NCBI RefSeq assembly: GCF_010614725.1
Contig: NZ_JAAEHL010000007.1
Location: forward strand, 186,001 to 250,000
Direction: 5' to 3'
From: Flavobacterium ajazii
GTDB taxonomy: Bacteria; Bacteroidota; Bacteroidia; Flavobacteriales; Flavobacteriaceae
DNA: 64,000 nt
A model generated the notes under the pieces. It did no database searches. It was not told the origin of the DNA and worked only from the letters and a program-made list of their open reading frames with translations. Shown one piece after another: positions 37,801 to 45,632 of the stretch (its first letter is position 1; each line of letters begins with the position of its first letter). Both the position numbers and the translations under genes were made by a program.

Positions 37801-40042
37801 GATCATCTAAACTTACTAATTTATCAAGATTCTTATAATCAATTTCTAAAAGAGCTACTTGCTCTAAGTTTGGCAAGGTATAACGCCAACCTCTTTTTAA
37901 ATCTTGAAATATTCTATACTTTAAATATTCTTTTAACGCTTCAATGTTTCTTTCGTCTGGAAAACTTTCATCTTTAGAAGGATACAACGCATACTGAATT
38001 TCTTTTAGATTAAGACTTTGAAATAAAGACTCTGCAATTTCGAATATTTCTAATGGTTTGCCAGAATTTTGCAAAGCATTAAATAAAGCTGCTCTTAAAC
38101 GGATAGTTGCATAAAAATCATTAAAATGACCTGCTTGCAAAGAAGCATCTTGTCTGTTATCTGTGAAACTTAATAACTTTTGATCTTGAACTGATTCCGC
38201 TTGATTTGCTAAGCTTTTCACTACAGCATAAGATATTACAGATGTGGCGGTACTTCTGCCTTCAGATCCTAATCTTGATAATTTTGTGAAGTCACTGGTT
38301 TTACTGTCTTCATATACAATTTGAGCTGTAGGATCAATTCTTAATTTTGCCGGAATAAAATAACCTTTAATTGGATAATTTGGTTCAAATGAAAAATGTC
38401 CATCACTATTAAAATATATTTCATGAGGCATCAGCATTTTATAATATGGCTGTAAGTCTGTTCCCTGTTTATTTAACCATTCTGAAGGCACCAAATCCCT
38501 ATAATCAAGATTCCAAAATTCTTCTCCTTCATCTAACAAAATATATCCATACTTAAAGTCTCTGATGTCTGGATTTTTTTGATTTATATCTTCTTTCTTC
38601 TTATTAACAAATTCTTTGTTTGGTATTACAGGTATTAATTCACCTTCATCTATATTTAATTCCACACAAATAAAATCATAACCTGAGTAACGAGAAAATA
38701 AAAGAGGATATAACTTTTTCTCTTTTCCTTCTATTTTTAAAAATGGTTCATCTGATGAAGCAATTGTTCTGGTGTTTCTTGGTTCAAGTGTTACTGAAAT
38801 CGAACCTGTTTGTGAAATAAACTGATGGAAACGAAATGGTAAAAATGATTTTCGAGTACCTTTTATCCTATTTTCTTCGTTGATTCGCTCAGCCCATCTT
38901 AAAAGATTAATTAAACTTAATTTAATTTCTTCTTTTGCAAGCGAAGTTTCAAGGTTTATTTTTTCCGCAATTTGATCAATATTAAGTGGCTTTCCTCTTT
39001 CTAATATACCATGATTAGATTTTAGGGCAACATTTATCTCAAGCCAATTTGCTAGATCATTAATCACAAAATCATCTTCATTGCCATTTAAATCAACACC
39101 TTGTCTTACAGCGTTCGCAAGCATAAACGGATTTATCTCTTTTGCTTGTGTACAAGGTTCTAAATACTCATTGATTATATCTTTTGAATTAAATTCTTGT
39201 CCAAAAATCTGAGTTGCCACTGCAGCCACTTTTTCCTTTTTCTCTTCAGGTGATCCTTGAGAGGCCATTGTTGCAGATGTACCGATAAATATCAGTTCAT
39301 TTTTAGCTAAAGCTTGAACTCTTCGATTTAATAAACTAACATCTGCACCTTGTCTTCCTCTGTATGTATGCAATTCATCATATATCAGATATTTAAGATT
39401 CTCTTTCATCGAATCTCTTAACCATTTTTCTGACTGACGCGTCATGATTAATTCTAACATCATGTAATTAGTCAAAATGATATCTGGCTGATCATTTTTA
39501 ATTTTTTCTCTTATATCGCCTGCCTCTTGGCCTGTATATTGAGCAAACGAGATTGGAAAATCTTCCCCATAAGCATTTGCATATTTTTTAATTTCTTCAA
39601 ATTGAGAGTTAATTAAAGCATTCATTGGATAAACCAAAATTGCTTTTACACCTTTCTTTTTTTCAGAGCCAATTTTGAATAAATCATTAAAAATTGTAGC
39701 CAAAAAAGTTAATGACTTTCCTGATCCAGTTCCAGAAGTAACCACAAATCCTTTGCCTTTAACACCCAATTCAATAGCCTCAACTTGATGTTTATATAAT
39801 CTATAAGATCCTAATGCTTTAGTTAGATTTGGATGTAATACTTTTTCATTGATTAGCTCTTCGAAAGTCTTTCCTCTTTCAAATGAAGGATTAAACTGAA
39901 TCAAAGGATCTGGTATAATATTTTTAATCAATGTTTCATTTTGAATATAATCTAGTATTCTTGAATCATTAATATTTATAAAAGATTGTAGATATTGCTT
40001 GTAATCATTTATTACATTGGCATGTGTAATGAATGCATCCAT
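34892..40042 (-). CDS. Large DEAD/DEAH helicase with DUF1998-like C-terminus (DrmA-DrmB fusion-like)
   Basis: A 1716-residue protein, first gene of the defence operon. Helicase motifs: I VVTSGTGSGKSLTFLAT (about 95-111), II LIYDELHTYRGRQGADVSLL (DELH), III FIGTSATMAS, then FTDNRQDASLQAGHF, and the second-lobe box CSPTMELGIDIANLNIVHM with NYAQRSGRAGRGG. The C-terminal part (about 1480-1600), with QVVSLSYALKRGIEKLF, VEESEIAVNI and INESSEGSLGILSQL, fits DUF1998. DISARM normally encodes helicase DrmA and DUF1998 protein DrmB separately. A single fused chain with no separate phospholipase-D gene (DrmC) is notable. Druantia DruE is a related alternative. Confidence 0.82.
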   Translation of the reverse strand: MDAFITHANVINDYKQYLQSFININDSRILDYIQNETLIKNIIPDPLIQFNPSFERGKTFEELINEKVLHPNLTKALGSYRLYKHQVEAIELGVKGKGFVVTSGTGSGKSLTFLATIFNDLFKIGSEKKKGVKAILVYPMNALINSQFEEIKKYANAYGEDFPISFAQYTGQEAGDIREKIKNDQPDIILTNYMMLELIMTRQSEKWLRDSMKENLKYLIYDELHTYRGRQGADVSLLNRRVQALAKNELIFIGTSATMASQGSPEEKKEKVAAVATQIFGQEFNSKDIINEYLEPCTQAKEINPFMLANAVRQGVDLNGNEDDFVINDLANWLEINVALKSNHGILERGKPLNIDQIAEKINLETSLAKEEIKLSLINLLRWAERINEENRIKGTRKSFLPFRFHQFISQTGSISVTLEPRNTRTIASSDEPFLKIEGKEKKLYPLLFSRYSGYDFICVELNIDEGELIPVIPNKEFVNKKKEDINQKNPDIRDFKYGYILLDEGEEFWNLDYRDLVPSEWLNKQGTDLQPYYKMLMPHEIYFNSDGHFSFEPNYPIKGYFIPAKLRIDPTAQIVYEDSKTSDFTKLSRLGSEGRSTATSVISYAVVKSLANQAESVQDQKLLSFTDNRQDASLQAGHFNDFYATIRLRAALFNALQNSGKPLEIFEIAESLFQSLNLKEIQYALYPSKDESFPDERNIEALKEYLKYRIFQDLKRGWRYTLPNLEQVALLEIDYKNLDKLVSLDDRFESIEYLTRISKEKRKQFLRNILDYFRTNFALDHKFFKDVANNESLMRDRLHPDSLWSLDYNEKLDKPTEMVVSIPSPRPKGKYIISMGHRSNLGKYINRCLVEEGLDKFNRENYEVFIQSLLNLLHNTNFITVEQDKRNPEISYYKLRADQLLWVKGDQVTIRLDHTRFNFQTELTDLKPNVYFQNLYKTDFTKINKELIAKEHTGQISSGQRIEREEAFRKGEISTMFCSPTMELGIDIANLNIVHMRNVPPNAANYAQRSGRAGRGGQTALVFTYCSTMSPHDVNYFKNSTEMVAGTVQPPRIDLINEELIASHLNAFLLMNLEITELKTSAADILDLNNEQKIFIKKDIQERIEHLCSINKTNLLDEFEKITLSLLPELKNTNWFTKLWIESKIEKFPSQFSNAFTRWIRMFQNACFLRNKAQAILDNHTYKADSEERKEASKQERFARKQIALLKNEAQQNSSNSEFYVFRYLAAEGFLPGYNFTRLPVRAVLGKSYRDDVEVLSRPRNLALSEFGPANTVYHSGSKFRINRMMVSDLDNATEKILVSNKTGYAYFNEEIKAANIDPISKSQLKGDAISVYSNIIEFSECEGIPLQKISCIEEERSRSGYEILSYFNFPQGIENTESVLLKKGGEKLLQLYFSKTANLVKVNKKARRSQNEGFKIDQRNGVWVQERNFQNNPELEQNTREIMLYTKDTSDVLYIQPLGNIGTTPQQVVSLSYALKRGIEKLFLVEESEIAVNIMGDPEKPNILINESSEGSLGILSQLISDPIKMKEWFRASYEILHFNADTREETEEGKKLPHATYQDLLSYYNQIYHQQLNRYDIKETIENLMDCEVEIIQGNENDREEQYKYLLTAYDKNSSTEFKLIKYLYENGYTLPDKAQVNLDHYYISADFVYKNGFGNTLVFCDGSVHDNDEVKKRDQKINQILNEGACDVIRWHYTEPIEELITRRKDIFRKVK

Positions 40043-40206
40043 TGAGTTAGTTCTTGGTATTTATTTAGAAAAAATGTTAATCTGTAAAACTAAATCTTTT
40101 TTTAAGAAAAACCTATAAATTTGTTAAGAGTTTACACCATTATTAAAATGGTTAATATATGCATTTATAACATCTTAATTTTAACAAAAACAACATTTTA
40201 AGAATT

Positions 40207-40234
40207 AATATCGCATATCGCAATATGCAATATT
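40207..40234. promoter_or_regulatory. Palindrome upstream of the defence operon
   Basis: AATAT-c-GCATAT-cgca-ATATGC-a-ATATT forms a near-perfect dyad in the 275-bp gap between the virus-like block and the DISARM-like operon, 165 bp before the helicase start. It is a candidate operator; no regulator is identified. Confidence 0.4.
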
Positions 40235-40317
40235 AGAACTTTAGTCATGTATTAAATAATACAAAAAACCGGATCACATCTCTGCAACACGGCTTTCCCA
40301 ATCAACCAAATCAAAAA

Positions 40318-40482
40318 CTATTTCTTTGCTTTAGCTTTCACAACTTTTCCTCCTTTGACATAACGGTAACCCTTTTTCAAAGTCCCGTCTTTTTTAACAC
40401 CTTCACGCTGAATTACACCACTACAAAGCTTTTTAGCTGAGATTCTTTTTTTACCTTTTGATTTTACTTTTTTTGCTACCAT
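40318..40482 (-). CDS. Small highly basic protein, 54 aa
   Basis: MVAKKVKSKGKKRISAKKLC ... VVKAKAKK: about a third of the residues are lysine or arginine, with a central GTLKKGYRYVKGGK. Such proteins usually bind nucleic acid, and virion DNA-condensing proteins look like this. It is the last gene of the virus-like operon, 15 bp after the ArdC-like gene. No family assigned. Confidence 0.6.
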   Translation of the reverse strand: MVAKKVKSKGKKRISAKKLCSGVIQREGVKKDGTLKKGYRYVKGGKVVKAKAKK

Positions 40483-40497
40483 GATTTCTGATTTTAG

Positions 40498-42636
40498 TTA
40501 TTTAACTTTAAATGATAATTTCTTTTTTTTGGTTTCGTTGACTACTTTCTTATAGAACATTGAATATTTTAAAGTGAGGTCATTACCTCTGTTTTTCTCC
40601 AATGTGGCAAATCGCTGTTTTGGATCTTGATGAGAGGAACAATGAATGACTGAAGTCGGATTGTGTGCCATTTTATTACCGCCGTACATCGCTCCATTTT
40701 CTTTTACTTGAGATATGAAGCACCAAATGATTTTCGGATATTTGGTCCGCAAATAATTTAATTGGTCTGCTGTGATTTTCAAATCTGTAACTGAATCCGC
40801 TATAATGACTTTAACTACTTTGCAGAATCCTTGTAATTCTTCAAAAGGATTTTCCAAATAGCCTTTTATGGCTATGTACTTTCTACCTACTTCAGTAGTA
40901 TTTCTGTTGATGCTATCTACCGTGTCCTTGCTTTCAATTCCGCCTTGCTCATAATCGATATAAGCTACTGGCGTTTGCTGTTCTCCAAAAGCATTTGCAA
41001 TTTGCATAGCCAACTGAGATTTTGAACTGTGCTTGTTGCCTTTTATCAAGATTAAAGCCTTATGAGGCTGTTGTTTTTGTAAAAATTTACCAATTTCTCC
41101 ACCTAGAATAAATATATCTTTAGCTTCCTTCGGTGCTGAATTAGCTGAAATAAAACCAAGCTTCTCCAATTCATTAAGGCTTTTATCCTGATTGAAAACA
41201 ACTGGCTTTTCTCTTCTTTTTACAACTACCGGCACAGTTCTTTTTTTCTTTGATTCAGTATTTTTACTTACTTCAATTGAGGCTGAAAGACCTGCTTTTT
41301 TAGCTTTAGAAACTTTAGGTTTTACCTTTTTCTTTCCTGGTCTTTTCGATGCTACTTTTTTAACCTCCTCTTTCACTATTACTACTTCTTCACTTTCAGT
41401 ATTTCTACCTAATATGTAATTGACTGCTTTTTGAGATTGAGCTGAAGCTTTCAAGAAAAAGCGGTTATCATTTTCTAATTCGCTCACCAAAACAGTATTC
41501 CAATTTTTAAGATACTTAGCCGAGTTTTCTTTGGTCTGAAATAATATTCCAGATTCGGAACACAAAAAAACCGCTCCGAGTTCTGCAATCAATTCCTCAA
41601 AAGCGTAGGGCTTACTACCAAAAGTTCCTGTCATATCCCTGTTCAATCTTTTTTTTGCCCCAGTTGAATGTGTCAACTCATGAAAAAATGTGCAGTAATA
41701 GGAAGCTTCCTTTTTGAAAGCTTTGATATTGGGCATGTTTAGTTTATCCGTTGAAGGCTGATAATAAGCTCTATCACCAACAAATGTGTAAGTAGGCGGG
41801 TCTTTATAACCATCAATAAGACTTTGAGCCTGCTCAATTGGATTCACATTTTTATTGCCTGTTGCTTCAGGAAATTTCAATCCTGTACAATCATCTGCTC
41901 TGAAGACATTGTAATATTTAATTACTGGAATTTTGGTTAGATACTCCCTTAAATCTTCTTTGGTTAATCCATTAGCTTTTACAAACTCGGTAAACTTTTC
42001 CCTGTCCGTAGTTTTGAATTGTAAAACACCATTATCAAAGCTGAAAATCATCGTGTAATAAATCACACGTCTTGCTTTGCTGTCTTTCTTTAAACTTGCA
42101 CCAGCTTCCTTAATCTGATTGAATGTTAGGTAGTAAGGCTGAATGAACTTAATCGGTACTAAATAGCCTTTCCCCTCTTTGTCAAATTTAATATCGAAAT
42201 TAAGTAGGAAGTTTGCACCTGTATATTCTTTCTTGCTAACATAATTTTTAGCTGCACCATCTGAACCAGAACCGACCCAATCTTTTTGCCAAGGTAAATG
42301 CCCGACTTTCTCAATGGTGTTAATGATTAAATCTGTGATGTAACTGTAAATATCATCTGGAGAAACACCATTTAATCCACTTTCAGTATCTTCTTCAGAA
42401 ATATATTCTAGTGTTGGAAGAATGATTCTTTGTTCAGCCCCGCTAAGTCCATCAGGTTCGATAAAGTCCGCTATCTCAATAGTAAAAAGCGTATCGTTGT
42501 TTTGCTTTAAAACATTGCTAATCCGATTGACAATAACTGAATGTTTCTGTTTTCTAGCTCTTGTTAAAAGGGATTTCAAAACGGAACGTTTTACAGTTTT
42601 ACCGTTAAGATTATTGAATGATGATATTAAATCCAT
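40498..42636 (-). CDS. ArdC-like / zincin metallopeptidase fused to a RecA-like ATPase
   Basis: A 712-residue protein. Residues about 95-260 resemble the ArdC N-terminal domain (ssDNA-binding): IINTIEKVGHLPWQKDW, AAKNYVSKKEYTGANFLLNF. A zinc metallopeptidase core follows, FFHELTHSTGAKKRLNR (HExxH about 318-322) with FEELIAELGAVFLCS. A lysine-rich linker (about 420-490) leads to a P-loop domain: ALILIKGNKHSSKSQLAMQI (about 542-561) and VVKVIIADSVTDL as Walker B. ArdC proteins protect incoming DNA from restriction, while the ATPase half recalls RecA/DnaB-type folds. The fusion is unusual. It lies two bases after the LEA14-like gene in one long operon. Confidence 0.7.
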   Translation of the reverse strand: MDLISSFNNLNGKTVKRSVLKSLLTRARKQKHSVIVNRISNVLKQNNDTLFTIEIADFIEPDGLSGAEQRIILPTLEYISEEDTESGLNGVSPDDIYSYITDLIINTIEKVGHLPWQKDWVGSGSDGAAKNYVSKKEYTGANFLLNFDIKFDKEGKGYLVPIKFIQPYYLTFNQIKEAGASLKKDSKARRVIYYTMIFSFDNGVLQFKTTDREKFTEFVKANGLTKEDLREYLTKIPVIKYYNVFRADDCTGLKFPEATGNKNVNPIEQAQSLIDGYKDPPTYTFVGDRAYYQPSTDKLNMPNIKAFKKEASYYCTFFHELTHSTGAKKRLNRDMTGTFGSKPYAFEELIAELGAVFLCSESGILFQTKENSAKYLKNWNTVLVSELENDNRFFLKASAQSQKAVNYILGRNTESEEVVIVKEEVKKVASKRPGKKKVKPKVSKAKKAGLSASIEVSKNTESKKKRTVPVVVKRREKPVVFNQDKSLNELEKLGFISANSAPKEAKDIFILGGEIGKFLQKQQPHKALILIKGNKHSSKSQLAMQIANAFGEQQTPVAYIDYEQGGIESKDTVDSINRNTTEVGRKYIAIKGYLENPFEELQGFCKVVKVIIADSVTDLKITADQLNYLRTKYPKIIWCFISQVKENGAMYGGNKMAHNPTSVIHCSSHQDPKQRFATLEKNRGNDLTLKYSMFYKKVVNETKKKKLSFKVK

Positions 42637-42638
42637 GC

Positions 42639-43109
42639 TTACTTTATTATTGAATACTCTTTACCTAAAACTCCCAAAATTGTTTCGGTCTGAATATCGT
42701 TTACGCTTCTTATCTGTGAAAGACTTTGCCAATTGGAAATATTCTCCAGTATTGGAATTTCTACAATTAGATCCTTCAGAACATGTTTCCCTTTGGCAGG
42801 AATGGATAAAAAGGATTTATTGACTGTGATGGTAGCAATTCGTTTGGCTGTTTTATCTTTGAGAATAATTCGTTTAACAGTCGCTATAACTCCATCAGGA
42901 CTGAAATTGTCGCCTGTAGGGTTGTATATGGTAACATCCAAATTAAAGCGCACTCTTTTGAAATTAATATCGAAGTTTCTAATTCCAGTTGGTAATGCTT
43001 TTAATTTTTTCATTGTTTCTTTCCACTTATTGAGTTTGCTCATGTACCATAATGCTCCAATACTTAAAATTGCACCAGTGATTACAATATGTTTAGCTCT
43101 TATGCCCAT
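42639..43109 (-). CDS. LEA14-like (LEA type 2) protein
   Basis: A 156-residue protein with an N-terminal hydrophobic helix (HIVITGAILSIGALWYMSKL). A LEA14/water-stress beta-sandwich pattern follows: RVRFNLDVTIYNPTGDNFSP, VIATVKRIILKD and LKDLIVEIPILEN. The helix probably anchors it in a membrane. Its start overlaps the previous gene's end by 10 bp, supporting coupling. Occurrence in a virus-like operon is unexplained. Confidence 0.6.
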   Translation of the reverse strand: MGIRAKHIVITGAILSIGALWYMSKLNKWKETMKKLKALPTGIRNFDINFKRVRFNLDVTIYNPTGDNFSPDGVIATVKRIILKDKTAKRIATITVNKSFLSIPAKGKHVLKDLIVEIPILENISNWQSLSQIRSVNDIQTETILGVLGKEYSIIK

Positions 43110-43642
43110 ACACTTGATTTTTTTCTAATAAAAATGACAATCTTAAACCCGATGTAGAGTATTGCTAAAATCCCCAATCCTATTAAAATCTTTTCTAATT
43201 TTGACAGTGGCTCTTTTACCAAAACAGGAATCTTTTTAACCTGGATTATTGTCTTTATTTTTTCATGTTTTACTACTGTATTTTCGTTTTGGGTTTGAGC
43301 AATTTGTGCATAAAACTCTAATTGCTTTTTAAGCTTGTCGTAAATGAGTTTATAACTATTATCTCCAGAATTTTTAGCAGTATTCAGCTTGGATAAAATT
43401 TCATCTACCTTGGCATTGACCAAACTATCAAAAACTACATTTCCTGTTTGACTTTGAGTAATCGGAGTAATCAATTTATCATCGACTGCTTTATTAATGA
43501 AGGTGTTTTTAATATTGTCTCTTTTCTGAATTTCGGTTTTAAGCAGAATATTTTCCTGTTTCATTTTTTTAGCTGAAGAACAACTTGTCAAAACCATACT
43601 GGAAATGAAAAACAAGACGATATAGTGGATTAACTTTTTCAT
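43100..43642 (-). CDS. Lipoprotein with coiled coil and C-terminal membrane helix
   Basis: A 180-residue protein. The lipoprotein signal MKKLIHYIVLFFISSMVLTSC (lipobox LTSC) is followed by a heptad-rich region (KMKQENILLKTEIQKRDNIK ... KLKKQLEFYAQIAQ). A C-terminal membrane helix closes it (KILIGLGILAILYIGFKIVI). A lipid anchor at one end and a helix at the other resembles unimolecular spanins that bridge the two membranes at lysis. That role is an inference. The start overlaps the upstream 44-residue frame (ATGA). Confidence 0.6.
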   Translation of the reverse strand: MKKLIHYIVLFFISSMVLTSCSSAKKMKQENILLKTEIQKRDNIKNTFINKAVDDKLITPITQSQTGNVVFDSLVNAKVDEILSKLNTAKNSGDNSYKLIYDKLKKQLEFYAQIAQTQNENTVVKHEKIKTIIQVKKIPVLVKEPLSKLEKILIGLGILAILYIGFKIVIFIRKKSSVWA

Positions 43643-43773
43643 GATTTTGATTTTTTAAAGTAGATTTTTATAACAAAAAATAGTAGTTCCGAAACTTCTA
43701 CTACCTGAATCAAATCGATTTCATAATAAACACTGAGAATTGAAATAATTTTGTCAAAGGTTTTTCTTTTCAT
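43639..43773 (-). CDS. Small protein, 44 aa, overlapping gene
   Basis: MKRKTFDKIISILSVYYEID and a C-terminal hydrophobic run SELLFFVIKIYFKK. It overlaps the upstream holin-like gene by 20 bp and its TGA overlaps the next ATG (ATGA), so it is held in a coupled chain. No family. It could contribute to lysis control. Confidence 0.5.
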   Translation of the reverse strand: MKRKTFDKIISILSVYYEIDLIQVVEVSELLFFVIKIYFKKSKS

Positions 43774-44053
43774 TTCCCTTGTTATTCAAACAGCCTGAAC
43801 ATCGTTTTTGATATTCCTGCAATTGTTCTTTAAGGTTTTTAATTTCAATTGTATTTTCATCAATAATTCGTTGCATTTCCTCAAACTTCTTATCTGTTAC
43901 AATTGACATTTTAGTGTAAATCGAATCGATAGCTTCCAGCGCTGAAGCTTCCGTTTTCTTTAGTTCTGAATTTCTTGACTTCCAAGCGATATAAATTGAA
44001 ATCAGGGTCGTTGAACCCAAGAAATAGTTTAGTATGGTTTCTATCGGTAACAT
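43754..44053 (-). CDS. Holin-like small membrane protein
   Basis: A 99-residue protein with one N-terminal membrane helix (LNYFLGSTTLISIYIAWKSR) and a long coiled coil (KKFEEMQRIIDENTIEIKNL). It ends with two cysteines (RCSGC). It lies ten bases after the lysozyme gene in the order lysozyme, membrane protein, lipoprotein, an order typical of lysis cassettes. Holin is inferred from position only. Confidence 0.5.
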   Translation of the reverse strand: MLPIETILNYFLGSTTLISIYIAWKSRNSELKKTEASALEAIDSIYTKMSIVTDKKFEEMQRIIDENTIEIKNLKEQLQEYQKRCSGCLNNKGNEKKNL

Positions 44054-44063
44054 ATTTTATCCT

Positions 44064-44777
44064 TTATTTAGTTTTAGAACCAAAATCGAGCACCCTAGTA
44101 AAAGGATTGTAGAAGCTATAAACAGGTTTACTCTTCGATTTGACCGGTCTCGGACTCGCTTTTTTTTTTAATATCCCAAGTGTGTCAATGCTAGTGTAAT
44201 AATTAAGCTGTTTGACCCTCTCGGAAAAATTGGTAAGACCTCCGTTAATTTTCTTGGTAATAGATGTAATATTGTTAGTATCGGCAATCGGATTAAGTTT
44301 GAATCTTACACTCCAAAACCAACCTGCTATATCAATTGCAATATCTGGCCGTGAAGCCAAATCAGGGTTTGCAATGACATCTACTCCAGAATAATCTTTA
44401 TAGGCTTGATAATTTGCTCTACCAGTTAATTGAATTAATCCACGTCCTCTAAAACGCCAACCATCACCAACTTGCGTATTCCCTAAATTTGCCTTTCCCC
44501 ATTTTCCACCATACACAATATTGGCAATGGCTTCCTGATTGGCTTTGCGTTTAGCTGTTCTTCCGTAAAGATTGGCTTGGGCAACTGAAATCTGATTTAT
44601 TCCAAAAGTTTCAATCAGCCCAGCAGGAGTATAATTCAAATTTTCTGAAAATTTGATAAATCCCCCTGTCTCCTCGTGAAGTTGCGCTAAAAAATGAGCA
44701 ACTCGCTTTGGAGTATTGATGGCATACTTCTTAAAAGCCTTCAAAAAAGGCGTACTATTTGATAATAAAAAATCCAT
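44064..44777 (-). CDS. GH19 endolysin (chitinase-like lysozyme)
   Basis: A 237-residue glycoside hydrolase family 19 enzyme. The core reads RVAHFLAQLHEETGGF (first catalytic Glu), then FSENLNYTPAGLIETFG (second Glu), then WRFRGRGLIQLTGRANYQAY. A basic, serine/proline-rich tail (KKASPRPVKSKSKP) follows. GH19 enzymes of phages cleave peptidoglycan. There is no signal peptide, so export needs a holin or virion delivery. The start overlaps the stop of the 47-residue gene by one base. Confidence 0.85.
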   Translation of the reverse strand: MDFLLSNSTPFLKAFKKYAINTPKRVAHFLAQLHEETGGFIKFSENLNYTPAGLIETFGINQISVAQANLYGRTAKRKANQEAIANIVYGGKWGKANLGNTQVGDGWRFRGRGLIQLTGRANYQAYKDYSGVDVIANPDLASRPDIAIDIAGWFWSVRFKLNPIADTNNITSITKKINGGLTNFSERVKQLNYYTSIDTLGILKKKASPRPVKSKSKPVYSFYNPFTRVLDFGSKTK

Positions 44778-44920
44778 TACAATTGTACTTTTTTAGGTTC
44801 AACATTGGGTTTTTCGTTTGATTTGGATTCTATTTTAGGTTTAGATTCATCACTCATTGAAGCTATAATGATTGCGCCCAACACGCCTAAACCAATCCAT
44901 ACACCTGTTCTTGCATTCAT
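44777..44920 (-). CDS. Small membrane protein, 47 aa
   Basis: MNARTGVWIGLGVLGAIIIA, one membrane helix, then a charged tail ending EPKKVQL. TAATG junctions on both sides (one-base overlaps with the 236-residue gene before and the lysozyme gene after) make it almost certainly translated. Small single-helix proteins like this are common in membrane-containing phages. Confidence 0.6.
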   Translation of the reverse strand: MNARTGVWIGLGVLGAIIIASMSDESKPKIESKSNEKPNVEPKKVQL

Positions 44921-45630
44921 TATCTCCAGTCTTTAAGTCTGATTTGTTTTAAACCCTTTTGAGTGAAAAGAGCATTCTCTGTATTTCTCCCAAAATCACC
45001 ATCTACCTTAACTTTTAATAAAGCTTGGAGCATTCGTACTTCCATACCTTTACTACCTTTTTTAAGAAGAATCGTTTTGTCAATTCCTGAAGCTTCCGCC
45101 ACGGCTTGAATAGTTGGTAAAATCTTTCCAACAGGCTTTATTACAGTGTGATCAGGAATCCAGTAGATATCATTTAAAAAAGTTCCATCTCTTTGAGCTA
45201 CATAGCGATAAGTTCCATCAGGTCTTTTGCCAACCCAAATGATTTTACCGATTTTATCGCCTTTTTTAAAAGTAGCTTTTCGAATTCCCTCACTGGTGTA
45301 ATTCCCGTCTGCCATTTTCCGGGCATCGTAAGTCTTTGTTCCGTTGAAGCCTGATGCCATCACTTCCTGACCGATGCTGTATCTAAATGCATCAGCACTT
45401 CTAACAGGTGGCTCTGAAACTGTTTTCACAGGGACAATTGGAGCCGTTGCCAATGTTGGTGTTCGTATAGATTTCGGAGTCGCCACTGGTAAAGTTTCAT
45501 TGCTTAAATCCGCTTCAATTTCTTGACTGATTTCATTATCATTCTTATTTTTTTGAACGAAATAATAAATGCCACCACCAATAGCAAGAGCGATACCGCC
45601 ACCAATCCATATTTTATCTTCTGTGGTCAT
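44920..45630 (-). CDS. Membrane-anchored peptidoglycan-binding protein
   Basis: A 236-residue protein. The N-terminal helix IWIGGGIALAIGGGIYYFVQ is followed by a proline-rich linker. A small beta module (YSIGQEVMASGFNGTKTYDA ... GKIIWVGKRPDGTYRYVAQR) and a C-terminal peptidoglycan-binding-type repeat (LLKKGSKGMEVRMLQALLKV with VDGDFGRNTENALF) follow. Likely helps a virion or element protein reach the cell wall. It lies in the coupled chain with the lysozyme. Confidence 0.65.
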   Translation of the reverse strand: MTTEDKIWIGGGIALAIGGGIYYFVQKNKNDNEISQEIEADLSNETLPVATPKSIRTPTLATAPIVPVKTVSEPPVRSADAFRYSIGQEVMASGFNGTKTYDARKMADGNYTSEGIRKATFKKGDKIGKIIWVGKRPDGTYRYVAQRDGTFLNDIYWIPDHTVIKPVGKILPTIQAVAEASGIDKTILLKKGSKGMEVRMLQALLKVKVDGDFGRNTENALFTQKGLKQIRLKDWR

Positions 45631-45632
45631 TC

